This document shows positions 44,337 through 51,874 of a stretch of DNA of 64,000 bases, in pieces. The translations under genes were made by a program, and so were the position numbers. The notes under the pieces were generated by a model. The model had not been told where the DNA came from and made no database searches. It saw only the letters and a program-made list of their open reading frames with translations. Source of the stretch: Coriobacteriia bacterium (GTDB taxonomy: Bacteria; Actinomycetota; Coriobacteriia; WRKU01; WQUG01); the NCBI GenBank assembly GCA_009779855.1, contig WRBC01000006.1, positions 1 through 64,000 of the forward strand. The letters run 5' to 3'. Every line of letters starts with the position of its first letter. Position 1 is the first letter of the stretch.

Positions 44337-45653
44337 CTAACTGTATTTTGCCATTACCATCTGTGCCAGTTGTTCATTTTGCAGTAACTCTAGAGGCACT
44401 CTCAAGGTAACAGTAACCGTTCCCGGGGCACGACCTATATCTATTCCCCCACTAATAGTTACCCTATTGCGAACTTCATCAAAGCTAATGCCCAGCAAAT
44501 CTGCAGCGCGCTGCATGCCATTATCAATAGCAATGTTTAGATTTCCGCCAGTGCCTACAAAAGCAATTGGCATACTGTCCTCAATAAGTGCCTCATCAGC
44601 AGCCCCTGAATCCTGCAAGATTGATACTGCTTGTTCAAATTCATCCATAGTCAAAGGCTTTGCTAAGAATGGCAGGTCTTCGGGCACCTGAAGCAAGACT
44701 GGTCCGTCAATTTCTAGTCCCTTTATAAGCTCAACGCGAAGCACAGTCACCGCAGCTACATCAGTAGTATGTCCAGCGATTTCTCCGTCTGACTGCATGG
44801 CATGTGCATCCCCTAGGTATACTCCTGCACCCTCCACTTTCACAGGGCAGATTAAGGTTGCGCCTGCGCGCACCTTATTGATATCCATATGACCATCAGT
44901 CCTGCGTGCCAATTCTTCTGTGGACTTAGCATAATCATGCGGAGCACCCACTAAGAACTCACCAAAATCACCTGCATTATGTGAATCGGGAAACGGCATT
45001 GATGGAGTAGTCCCCAACTGTCCTAAGAAGGGTCTCATACGGGTTACAACGCCCTGCAAATCACTATTGCCTAATAGCACCGAGGGATTTTGAATGGACT
45101 CCTCTGGAATATCCATTACTGCAGTCGCGTCCTTTGCTAGTGCCTCTGCGATTGCTGCACCTACCGTAATGCCCATCGTTCTCTCCTTATTGAAAACCAT
45201 GGTATAGCCATGAGCCATTTCAAAAGGAGCCGCAGGAACACCACAAGCCTTACATGTTATGGCATCTTGCCCTGTTCCTTTTACCTCTGTTTCTGGTGAA
45301 GCTGCTCCGCAGGATGGACAAAGCCTTGCCACATAAGGATCTGCGTTAAAGCGCCCCTCTAATGCTGCGTCTGTTCCTGATGAGCTGGCGTCTGAAGTTA
45401 CCGTGATTGATTCGATAGTTAGTGCAACAGCGTCACCTGGCTGCGCCCCCTCTACATACACAGGCACAGTAACTTCATGACCGCCGCGCAGTTCTGGTGT
45501 AAGCATGGGACCCCAGCATCCTGGAGCTGTGTGAGCAACAATTCTGCTACCTGATTTTATGGGACCCAACATTTCTGCGCTAGGGTCAAGAATTCCATTG
45601 GTGTATTTGCTAACAAAGATCGTGCTGGCTGGCGTATTGGTTGGTGTACTCAT
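44337..45653 (-). CDS. acetamidase/formamidase family protein
   Basis: The 438-aa FmdA/AmdA-family protein has the metal-site blocks GCWGPMLTPELRGGHEVTVPVYVEGAQPGD, FPDSHNAGDFGEFLVG and VYLGDAHAMQSDGEIAGHTTD. A zinc-ribbon-like insert (CPSCG ... CKACG) lies at about 115-140. Homologues hydrolyse formamide or short amides, releasing ammonia. Substrate and physiological role are not evident, and it stands alone. GGGGA lies 9 nt before the ATG. Confidence 0.9.
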   Translation of the reverse strand: MSTPTNTPASTIFVSKYTNGILDPSAEMLGPIKSGSRIVAHTAPGCWGPMLTPELRGGHEVTVPVYVEGAQPGDAVALTIESITVTSDASSSGTDAALEGRFNADPYVARLCPSCGAASPETEVKGTGQDAITCKACGVPAAPFEMAHGYTMVFNKERTMGITVGAAIAEALAKDATAVMDIPEESIQNPSVLLGNSDLQGVVTRMRPFLGQLGTTPSMPFPDSHNAGDFGEFLVGAPHDYAKSTEELARRTDGHMDINKVRAGATLICPVKVEGAGVYLGDAHAMQSDGEIAGHTTDVAAVTVLRVELIKGLEIDGPVLLQVPEDLPFLAKPLTMDEFEQAVSILQDSGAADEALIEDSMPIAFVGTGGNLNIAIDNGMQRAADLLGISFDEVRNRVTISGGIDIGRAPGTVTVTLRVPLELLQNEQLAQMVMAKYS

Positions 45654-45843
45654 TACTTAAAGTCCCCTTCCTGCAAACTGCATCATTTTCACTGCTTACA
45701 CTGTAACAGAGAACAAAGGCCCGACTGGGAATTAGTCAATTCGCTAAAAAGGATGCGCGACTATCCCTAGCTGCGTTACACTGACTAAAGGAAAAAGTAA
45801 GAAAAAGCAAACGATATTTGCTTGATAGAAAGAGAAAGTATTT

Positions 45844-46749
45844 ATGAATTGTTCAAAGTGCGGAAACCAACTTCCAGAAGGTAATAGTCCTTTTTGTCCC
45901 TTCTGCGGAGAATCTCAACCTAACGAAATGAATACAGACAACACTGCTGGCGCCCCAGTAAACACAACAACAGACGCAAACCAACCAGCTGACAGTGCAA
46001 ATGGAAACATCCCTGGTCAGAATCCCCCACCAAGCTTCCCCACAGAAGGACAGTCACCTATGGGTGCACCTGCACAAGCAGCACCAATGGGCGCCGCGCA
46101 TTCAGTGGGTACTGCATACAATCAGCCCCCACAGTCATTTAACCCTTTTGATGCACAGCAACAACCAGAAAAGAAGAGGTTCCCTACCTGGGCGATTGTG
46201 CTTATTACTACGGGAATTGGGCTATTCCTAGTAATCTGCTGTACGATTGCAATTATTGGGGTTGTTACCAGCGATGAGTTTAGAGAAGGATTTGAAGCAG
46301 GATACAATGCCGGCTTTGAAGGTACTTCTGGGCAATATGGACAACAACTAGATTGGCCTGTTGATTCAGACGATACCTCTGGAAGCAGAAGTGGAGCCAC
46401 CGCAAGTGCTTTGGAAGTTCAGAACTTCATTGATGACAACAGGGACATGCTTGAAGAGATTTCTGAACTCTCACTTCTCTTCATGGGAGAAGGAGCTACG
46501 GCCGATTTCTTGGCAGCTGATGGTGAGTTCATATATGTCTACACCTTTGGAGACGAAGGATCCTCAGGGCTTCTTGCAGACACAATTGTGTCGGAGCTAG
46601 ACCAACCTTCGTCGGCAGATCTTTATGAATTAATTGCAGACGATTTTGCCTGGGAGATGGATGTGGATTTACTAACAGTGACAGTACGCTACTATCAGAG
46701 CGACGGGGATTTGATCGTCGAAAGATCCTTCGACAACCGCGACCGCTAA
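45844..46749 (+). CDS. zinc-ribbon membrane protein with DUF4854-like domain
   Basis: The 301-aa protein has an N-terminal zinc ribbon (CSKCGNQLPEG, CPFCGE), a Pro/Gln/Ala-rich linker and one membrane helix (TWAIVLITTGIGLFLVICCTIAIIGVV, about 118-145). A Gly-rich spacer and an extracellular domain of about 105 residues (FIDDNRDMLEEISE; GEFIYVYTFGDE; LLTVTVRYYQSDGD) follow. That domain resembles DUF4854 and recurs in the next gene. The layout mirrors the zinc-ribbon/Ltp protein at 14896. Function is unknown; sensing across the membrane is a guess. Confidence 0.8.
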   Translation: MNCSKCGNQLPEGNSPFCPFCGESQPNEMNTDNTAGAPVNTTTDANQPADSANGNIPGQNPPPSFPTEGQSPMGAPAQAAPMGAAHSVGTAYNQPPQSFNPFDAQQQPEKKRFPTWAIVLITTGIGLFLVICCTIAIIGVVTSDEFREGFEAGYNAGFEGTSGQYGQQLDWPVDSDDTSGSRSGATASALEVQNFIDDNRDMLEEISELSLLFMGEGATADFLAADGEFIYVYTFGDEGSSGLLADTIVSELDQPSSADLYELIADDFAWEMDVDLLTVTVRYYQSDGDLIVERSFDNRDR

Positions 46750-46800
46750 AGACTGACCCTTAACGGTTAAAGGCTAGCCCTACACAGAAAGGTTCGTACT

Positions 46801-47232
46801 ATGCCAAAGAAAATACTACTGATTACTCTGTCTGTACTGCTTGCATTGGGTTTTGCGCTCATAGTTACTGGCTGTACTGATAATGATGATACTGACAGTA
46901 ATCCCGTTCAAGTGTTTATTGATGAAAACAGAGCAATGCTTACAGAGGTTTCTGAAAGCCACCTTGAAGACTTAGGTTCAGGAGCCACAGTTGACTTCCT
47001 GGCAGACGACAATGAGTTTATCTACGTATACACCTTCGGCCAAGGACCAACAGCAGAAGAGCTTAGTGAGTATGTTACGGGACTGTTGGACTACCCCTCA
47101 AACACCATTATGTATCAAGAACTTGCAGGTGAGCTTGCTGTCCTTATGGAACTTGATGCCCTGACAGTAACCGTACGTTACTATGATGGCCAAGGGAACT
47201 ATGTTGGCTCAGAAAGCTACGATAGTCAGTAG
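46801..47232 (+). CDS. DUF4854-like lipoprotein
   Basis: The 143-aa protein has a lipoprotein signal peptide with lipobox IVTGC (Cys about 25), then one domain paralogous to the C-terminus of the preceding protein (FIDENRAMLTEVSE; NEFIYVYTFGQG; ALTVTVRYYDGQG). GAAAGG lies upstream of the ATG. It lies 51 nt after the zinc-ribbon gene and likely shares its transcript. The pair would present the same domain in transmembrane and lipid-anchored forms. Confidence 0.8.
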   Translation: MPKKILLITLSVLLALGFALIVTGCTDNDDTDSNPVQVFIDENRAMLTEVSESHLEDLGSGATVDFLADDNEFIYVYTFGQGPTAEELSEYVTGLLDYPSNTIMYQELAGELAVLMELDALTVTVRYYDGQGNYVGSESYDSQ

Positions 47233-47234
47233 AT

Positions 47235-47771
47235 TTACACTAAATCTTTTAATGCAGCGAAGGGATGGTTGGCATCTGGTTCATCGCCACAGCCACAATC
47301 CCCTTCGTTGAGGTCAGTCCCGCACTTTATACAGAGCCCCTGACAATCACTGTCGTGAATAGGGGCAAAGGGAGCCTCCACAAGCAATGCTTCGTGCAAT
47401 AAGGGTTCTATATCAACCTTGAGACTCTCGTCGATTACAGGATAGGGCTCGCCATGCTCATCCTCACACGCCGTAAAGAAAAAAGTCTCTTCGAGCTGAG
47501 CATCTAGAGAAAAATCGAAGTCTTTCAGGCAGCGCACACAAGCAGTGCTCAGGTCGACATGCACCTTGCCAGAGGCCTGAACGCACTCCCCCGCATTAAT
47601 GAAATTCAACTCATAGTTAGCAGGTGTCGTGCAGCAAAAGTCTATGGTGCCCAGCTTAAATTGCGTCAGACCACTGTCTTCTGCACCTGTATTTGCCGTC
47701 GTCCCTTTTACTGTCAAAGACGCTCCGACACCTTCATCGATGACGGAGCGTAAATCAATCAAAATACTCAT
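47235..47771 (-). CDS. YceD/DUF177 family protein
   Basis: The 178-aa product has the DUF177 core (STACVRCLKDFDFSLDAQLEETFFF) and the C-terminal HDSDCQGLCIKCGTDLNEGDCGCGDE, ANHPFAALKDL, typical of YceD proteins linked to 23S rRNA maturation. In most bacteria rpmF (L32) follows at once. Here the next gene is a convergent lipoprotein 2 nt away and rpmF is absent. It lies downstream of the coiled-coil gene. Confidence 0.9.
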   Translation of the reverse strand: MSILIDLRSVIDEGVGASLTVKGTTANTGAEDSGLTQFKLGTIDFCCTTPANYELNFINAGECVQASGKVHVDLSTACVRCLKDFDFSLDAQLEETFFFTACEDEHGEPYPVIDESLKVDIEPLLHEALLVEAPFAPIHDSDCQGLCIKCGTDLNEGDCGCGDEPDANHPFAALKDLV

Positions 47772-47839
47772 GTCTGCTTACCTTACTGCCACTACCTGTG
47801 GCTTACTACTGCCAGCTTAGCTAGTGCAGGCAACAGGGC

Positions 47840-48295
47840 TTATCTTTGGATATTCTTTCCTTGCAGACGGTCGCGACCACGTTGTACCGAGGTCAGCAGC
47901 TTGCTCATATTAACCTCAAGGTTAGCAAGCATCTCATCGGCATAGTCTTCAGCACCTAGGCGAATTTCGCGTTCGTTTGCACGTGCCTCTTCCATGATTT
48001 CGTGAGAGCGTGCCTCTGCTTCACGCACAATCTGGGTTTCAGCAACAAGTTCACGGGCACGATCCTGAGCTTCCTCTAGGATGCGATTAGCCTCGCGTTC
48101 TGCCTCTTCAGTCATCTCTTGACGCTGCTTCACAATCCAACGCGCCTGCTTTAGGTCCTCTGGGTACTGACTGCGAATTTCATCTATGATGTCATAGACA
48201 GCATCAGGATCGACCATCTTAGCATTTGACAATGGTACGGCTTTCGACGAGTCAATTAGCTCTTCAATGCGATTGACTAATTGTTCGATGTCCAT
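47840..48295 (-). CDS. coiled-coil protein conserved in Actinobacteria
   Basis: The 151-aa protein is highly charged, with a long coiled coil (about 45-135) rich in Glu/Ala/Arg (EEAEREANRILEEAQDRARELVAET) recalling DivIVA or ATP-synthase b subunits. There is no membrane segment. The DIIDEIRSQYPEDLKQARWIVKQRQEM motif is typical of a protein found next to yceD in actinobacteria; function is unknown. AAGGA precedes the ATG by 6 nt. Confidence 0.8.
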   Translation of the reverse strand: MDIEQLVNRIEELIDSSKAVPLSNAKMVDPDAVYDIIDEIRSQYPEDLKQARWIVKQRQEMTEEAEREANRILEEAQDRARELVAETQIVREAEARSHEIMEEARANEREIRLGAEDYADEMLANLEVNMSKLLTSVQRGRDRLQGKNIQR

Positions 48296-48456
48296 CTCTA
48301 TCCTTATCTCCGATATCTACATTAGCTATGCGCTTAACCTACTCACTCACACAATCTACGAGGCACAAAGCGCAGTTTCATGCACAGCTTATAATAGCCC
48401 GTAAGACAAACACATCGGGGGCAGAAAGAGTCATGTTTGCCATTTTGTTACGCAAT

Positions 48457-49410
48457 TCACCGTATGCCCGATGACTTCTGCTCGAAACGAATGCGGTTTG
48501 CCTTATCTGCGAGTCTTCTCATTCTGTGGTTTACTGCCGACTTTGACAGAGGGGGCTTGGACGCTTCCCCCAGTTCCCTTAAAGACACATCGGGATTCTG
48601 TAAGCGCAGGCGAGCAAAGTCTGCTAACGCCTCTGCCAAAGAATCTAAGCCCACCGTGCTTTCTATCAGTCTAATGTCTTGCAGTTGAGAGAGTGCAGCT
48701 TCGCTTGCCTTTGCCTGGTTTGCTATTTCTGCATTTACGCGACGGTTCACATCGTTGCGATAGGACTTGATAATACGAACGTTCTCTGTTTCTAAGAGTG
48801 CATTATGCGCCCCAACCAAAGCAAGGAAATTAATAATAGGTTCAGCACCCTTTAAATAGGCTGTCCAAGCCCCACGTCTTGATATGACGCGGGCATCAAT
48901 AGTAAAGCGTCCCATCAAGGTGGAAAGCTCTTCTGCCAAATTTTGTGTGTGAGTACGGATCTCAAAATGAAAGTCACCCTGAGGACTTGCGATGAAGCCC
49001 GCACCCAGAAAGGCACCTCTTAAATATGCCATAGCGCAACACTCACGCTTAATAAGGGTTGGCTCTATACCGCCACCCAAATAAACGCTTCCAGCAAGCC
49101 CTAGTTCCTCTAGAACGGCTAGCAAGTTTGGCTGATTTGGGATGGTAATGAGGTAATTATTAGCTTTATGTAATACACTTCTGCGCCCTGTAAGCTCTGT
49201 CTTTAATTGGTACAGGCGCCTGATCAGTTTAATGGTACGCCTGGCAACCTGAGCGTTCTCTGTTGCTACTTCCAGACGATATTGATTGTTTCCTGTCCGC
49301 GTTATTGTTCCGTCTAAGCGAAGCAGTGCGGAGAGCTCTGCTTTATTACAGCACTCTCGTGTCTGTTCAAGGCGAGACAGTTCATCACGAACTTCTGCGG
49401 TAAAAGACAT
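48457..49410 (-). CDS. whiA: WhiA, sporulation/division regulator family
   Basis: The 317-residue protein has the N-terminal LAGLIDADG-like homing-endonuclease fold without catalysis (MSFTAEVRDELSRLEQTRECCNKAELSALLR; AYLRGAFLGAGFI) and the C-terminal helix-turn-helix (LRELGEASKPPLSKSAVNHRMRRL). Its ATG overlaps the yvcK stop (TAATG). rapZ-yvcK-whiA is a signature cluster of Gram-positive bacteria. Whether it acts as a transcription factor or division protein here is not known. Confidence 0.96.
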   Translation of the reverse strand: MSFTAEVRDELSRLEQTRECCNKAELSALLRLDGTITRTGNNQYRLEVATENAQVARRTIKLIRRLYQLKTELTGRRSVLHKANNYLITIPNQPNLLAVLEELGLAGSVYLGGGIEPTLIKRECCAMAYLRGAFLGAGFIASPQGDFHFEIRTHTQNLAEELSTLMGRFTIDARVISRRGAWTAYLKGAEPIINFLALVGAHNALLETENVRIIKSYRNDVNRRVNAEIANQAKASEAALSQLQDIRLIESTVGLDSLAEALADFARLRLQNPDVSLRELGEASKPPLSKSAVNHRMRRLADKANRIRFEQKSSGIR

Positions 49411-50330
49411 TATTGCTCAATCAGTGCTGGCAGTGCAGAGGCCAGCTTGTGTTCGTCATGGTGCTGCGGATTATGCGCTGAAGCAAGGGCTGTCGCAACA
49501 ACCTGAATCCCTCTTGCCTCCAAGCGCTGAACACTCTGTTCGTCATGCATACTATAAGGTAATAAGACCGCATTGATTCGGTCACGCATACCATAGTGGT
49601 CTAAGGTTGCGATGTAATCACAGGCCGTATAGCTAGCAGTCTCACCCTTCATGTTGGCCACATTACAACAGTAAATAACACGCGCATTACTGCGCTGGAT
49701 TGCATCTAAAATGCCTGGAATCAGCAAATTAGGAATAATGCTAGTAAAAAGCGATCCTGGCGCAAGGACAATTGAATCGGCCTGAAGAAGAGCCTCTACT
49801 GCTTCACTATTAGCAGCTGCGTCTTTTGGGCTAATCTCTACTGCTGCAATTGCAGTTGGACTGCACGTCAACGAAGCTTGTCCGTATATCTCTTCCCCAT
49901 CACGGTTAAAGCCGTGCAGGATTAAGTTTTCGAACGTTGACGGAAGAACGCGCCCCTGCACTTGCAGTATGTCCTCGAGTAACCTTACTGCTTGCTCAAA
50001 AGATCCAAGATCGTCTGTAGCTGCTGCCAGCATAAGGTTCCCCAAAGAGTGCCCTGCAATACCCTCACCCTTATCAAAACGGTAGCCTACCAAATGGGCA
50101 ATCTCTGCCTGGTCCGGCGCTGCAAGGGCAGTCAAGCAACTACGCACATCCCCAGGAGGCAGCATTGACAACTCACGGCGAAGTCTGCCCGTTGAGCCGC
50201 CATCATCTGCCATGGTTACTACAGCAGTGGGCTGCATACCCAAGTCCCTGGCTGCAAGCAAAACAAGGGGAAGTCCCGTTCCGCCGCCCAAAGCAACTAA
50301 CTTATGATTAGTAAAGGTTTCAGTAATCAT
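49410..50330 (-). CDS. yvcK: YvcK/CofD-like gluconeogenesis factor
   Basis: The product is 306 aa from ATG 50330, which overlaps the rapZ stop; GTG 50357 would add nine residues. Motifs VALGGGTGLPLVLL, TMADDGGSTGRLRRE, LPPGDVRSCL and APGSLFTSIIPNLL are typical. YvcK binds UDP-sugars and affects cell shape and peptidoglycan synthesis on gluconeogenic carbon. Confidence 0.94.
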   Translation of the reverse strand: MITETFTNHKLVALGGGTGLPLVLLAARDLGMQPTAVVTMADDGGSTGRLRRELSMLPPGDVRSCLTALAAPDQAEIAHLVGYRFDKGEGIAGHSLGNLMLAAATDDLGSFEQAVRLLEDILQVQGRVLPSTFENLILHGFNRDGEEIYGQASLTCSPTAIAAVEISPKDAAANSEAVEALLQADSIVLAPGSLFTSIIPNLLIPGILDAIQRSNARVIYCCNVANMKGETASYTACDYIATLDHYGMRDRINAVLLPYSMHDEQSVQRLEARGIQVVATALASAHNPQHHDEHKLASALPALIEQ

Positions 50331-51282
50331 GCTGCTCGGTATCACGCATAATATCACGGTGCATCGTCGTTACCTGGTATCCTGCAGACCTTAGGCGCTT
50401 AGTAGTTTCTTCTGCTAGTACGACACTACGATGTCTTCCCCCCGTGCAACCAATAGAAACATTTAACGCGAGCTTGCCTTCTGAAATGTAATACGGAATC
50501 GTAGTAGCAAGAAGATCAATCCACTTTTCTAAGAAATCCTGAGTTTCGGACCTTCCTAGAACAAACTGGTTGATTTTTGCATCCTTACCACTAAGTGGAC
50601 GCAAGTCAGGATCCCAGTAAGGGTTGGGTAAAAAGCGCACATCATAAATTATGTCGGCATCTGCCGGAGCACCGTATTTAAATCCAAAAGAACTAACAAG
50701 TATGGACAGCTCTTGCACTGCCTTGCTTGTGATGAAATCACTTTGAATACGACCGCGCAATTCGCTGGCGCGCAGAAGAGTTGTATCAATAATTTGATCG
50801 GCACGCGCGCGCAATGGCTCCAGTATTTCGCGCTCGAGCTCAATTGCACGCTTTAGGTTTGTACGGCCGTCTTCTAAAGGATGTCTACGGCGCGATTCTT
50901 TGTAGCGATTAAGTAAGACCTTGTCACTGGCCTCCAGAAACAATAACGCATGTGGAGTAGTGAAATCTGCACTATCTAGCGTATCAAGCAGCGAGTCAAA
51001 TAACTTACCCCCACGGATATCACATGCTACAGCTATGCGTGAAAAGTGTGGAGTATCAATCTCTGCAAGCTGAGCAATCTGAGGAATCATTTGTGGCGGA
51101 AGATTATCCACACAAAAATAACCAAAGTCCTCTAATGAGGCCAAAGCACGTGAGCGTCCTGCCCCTGACATTCCTGTCACGATAACAAGGCGTGCATCAT
51201 AGGGATGAGGGCAAAGATCATCACTACTCTGCCCTTGAATGCTATTATCCTGGGATACACGTCGATTATCATCTATATTCAT
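50320..51282 (-). CDS. rapZ: RNase adapter protein RapZ family nucleotide-binding protein
   Basis: The 320-aa protein has P-loop VTGMSGAGRSRALASLEDFGYFCVDNLPP, DIRGGKLF, RRRHPL and C-terminal GCTGGRHRSVVLAEE. The family (YvcJ/RapZ) binds nucleotides and, in proteobacteria, GlmZ RNA; in Gram-positives its role is less clear. The P-loop reads GMSGAGRS rather than the common GLSGAGKS, so Arg replaces the canonical Lys. AGGGAA precedes the ATG. Confidence 0.94.
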   Translation of the reverse strand: MNIDDNRRVSQDNSIQGQSSDDLCPHPYDARLVIVTGMSGAGRSRALASLEDFGYFCVDNLPPQMIPQIAQLAEIDTPHFSRIAVACDIRGGKLFDSLLDTLDSADFTTPHALLFLEASDKVLLNRYKESRRRHPLEDGRTNLKRAIELEREILEPLRARADQIIDTTLLRASELRGRIQSDFITSKAVQELSILVSSFGFKYGAPADADIIYDVRFLPNPYWDPDLRPLSGKDAKINQFVLGRSETQDFLEKWIDLLATTIPYYISEGKLALNVSIGCTGGRHRSVVLAEETTKRLRSAGYQVTTMHRDIMRDTEQHDY

Positions 51283-51376
51283 CTGGTTTCCCTACTTCTT
51301 AAGTGGCCTTGCATAATGAAGAATCACTATTCCTCAAGCTAGGCGCGGGTGTGTCTATACCTTCGAGTTTAGCACA

Positions 51377-51859
51377 TTAAGGGATAACAACTTCGAAGGG
51401 CCAGCTCAATATTCCCCCGAATTCGTAGATTTTCGTATACCCTAGATCGACTAGAGTATGCGCAGCGTCTACACTTCTATTCCCACTGCGACAATAAATG
51501 AGGATAAGCGCATCCTTGTCTGGCAATTCGTCTGCTGCCCTAGCAGATAACTCATAGTCAGGTATAAGAAGTGCCCCAGGAATATACCCCTGGTCAAATT
51601 CTTCCTGCGTACGCACATCTAAGACAATCACCTCTGGATGCTCCGCTATCATCTGCATCGCAGTCATTGCATCAATGCGCAGAAACCCGTCCGTATCTGA
51701 ATCTGTGACTACCCCTTCTTCAACTGCAGAGGTGTTACTTGCGACGTGATCACCCTCATCATATTCGCCTTGGACAGATTCTCCTGCACAGGCCACAAAC
51801 AGTAATGCAAGCATGGAAAGTAGGATAACGAGACAAGTCTTTAGGTTTGTTTTGTTCAT
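51377..51859 (-). CDS. rhodanese-domain lipoprotein
   Basis: The 160-aa protein has a lipoprotein signal (CLVILLSMLALLFVAC, lipobox Cys about 24) and one rhodanese domain (VIVLDVRTQEEFDQGYIPGALLIPDYEL) with active-site loop IYCRSGNRS. Extracytoplasmic rhodaneses move sulfane sulfur or act in redox. It lies 15 nt after the UvrA-like gene and may be co-transcribed. AAAGGG precedes the ATG. Confidence 0.93.
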   Translation of the reverse strand: MNKTNLKTCLVILLSMLALLFVACAGESVQGEYDEGDHVASNTSAVEEGVVTDSDTDGFLRIDAMTAMQMIAEHPEVIVLDVRTQEEFDQGYIPGALLIPDYELSARAADELPDKDALILIYCRSGNRSVDAAHTLVDLGYTKIYEFGGILSWPFEVVIP

Positions 51860-51874
51860 GACTACCCTTTCAAC

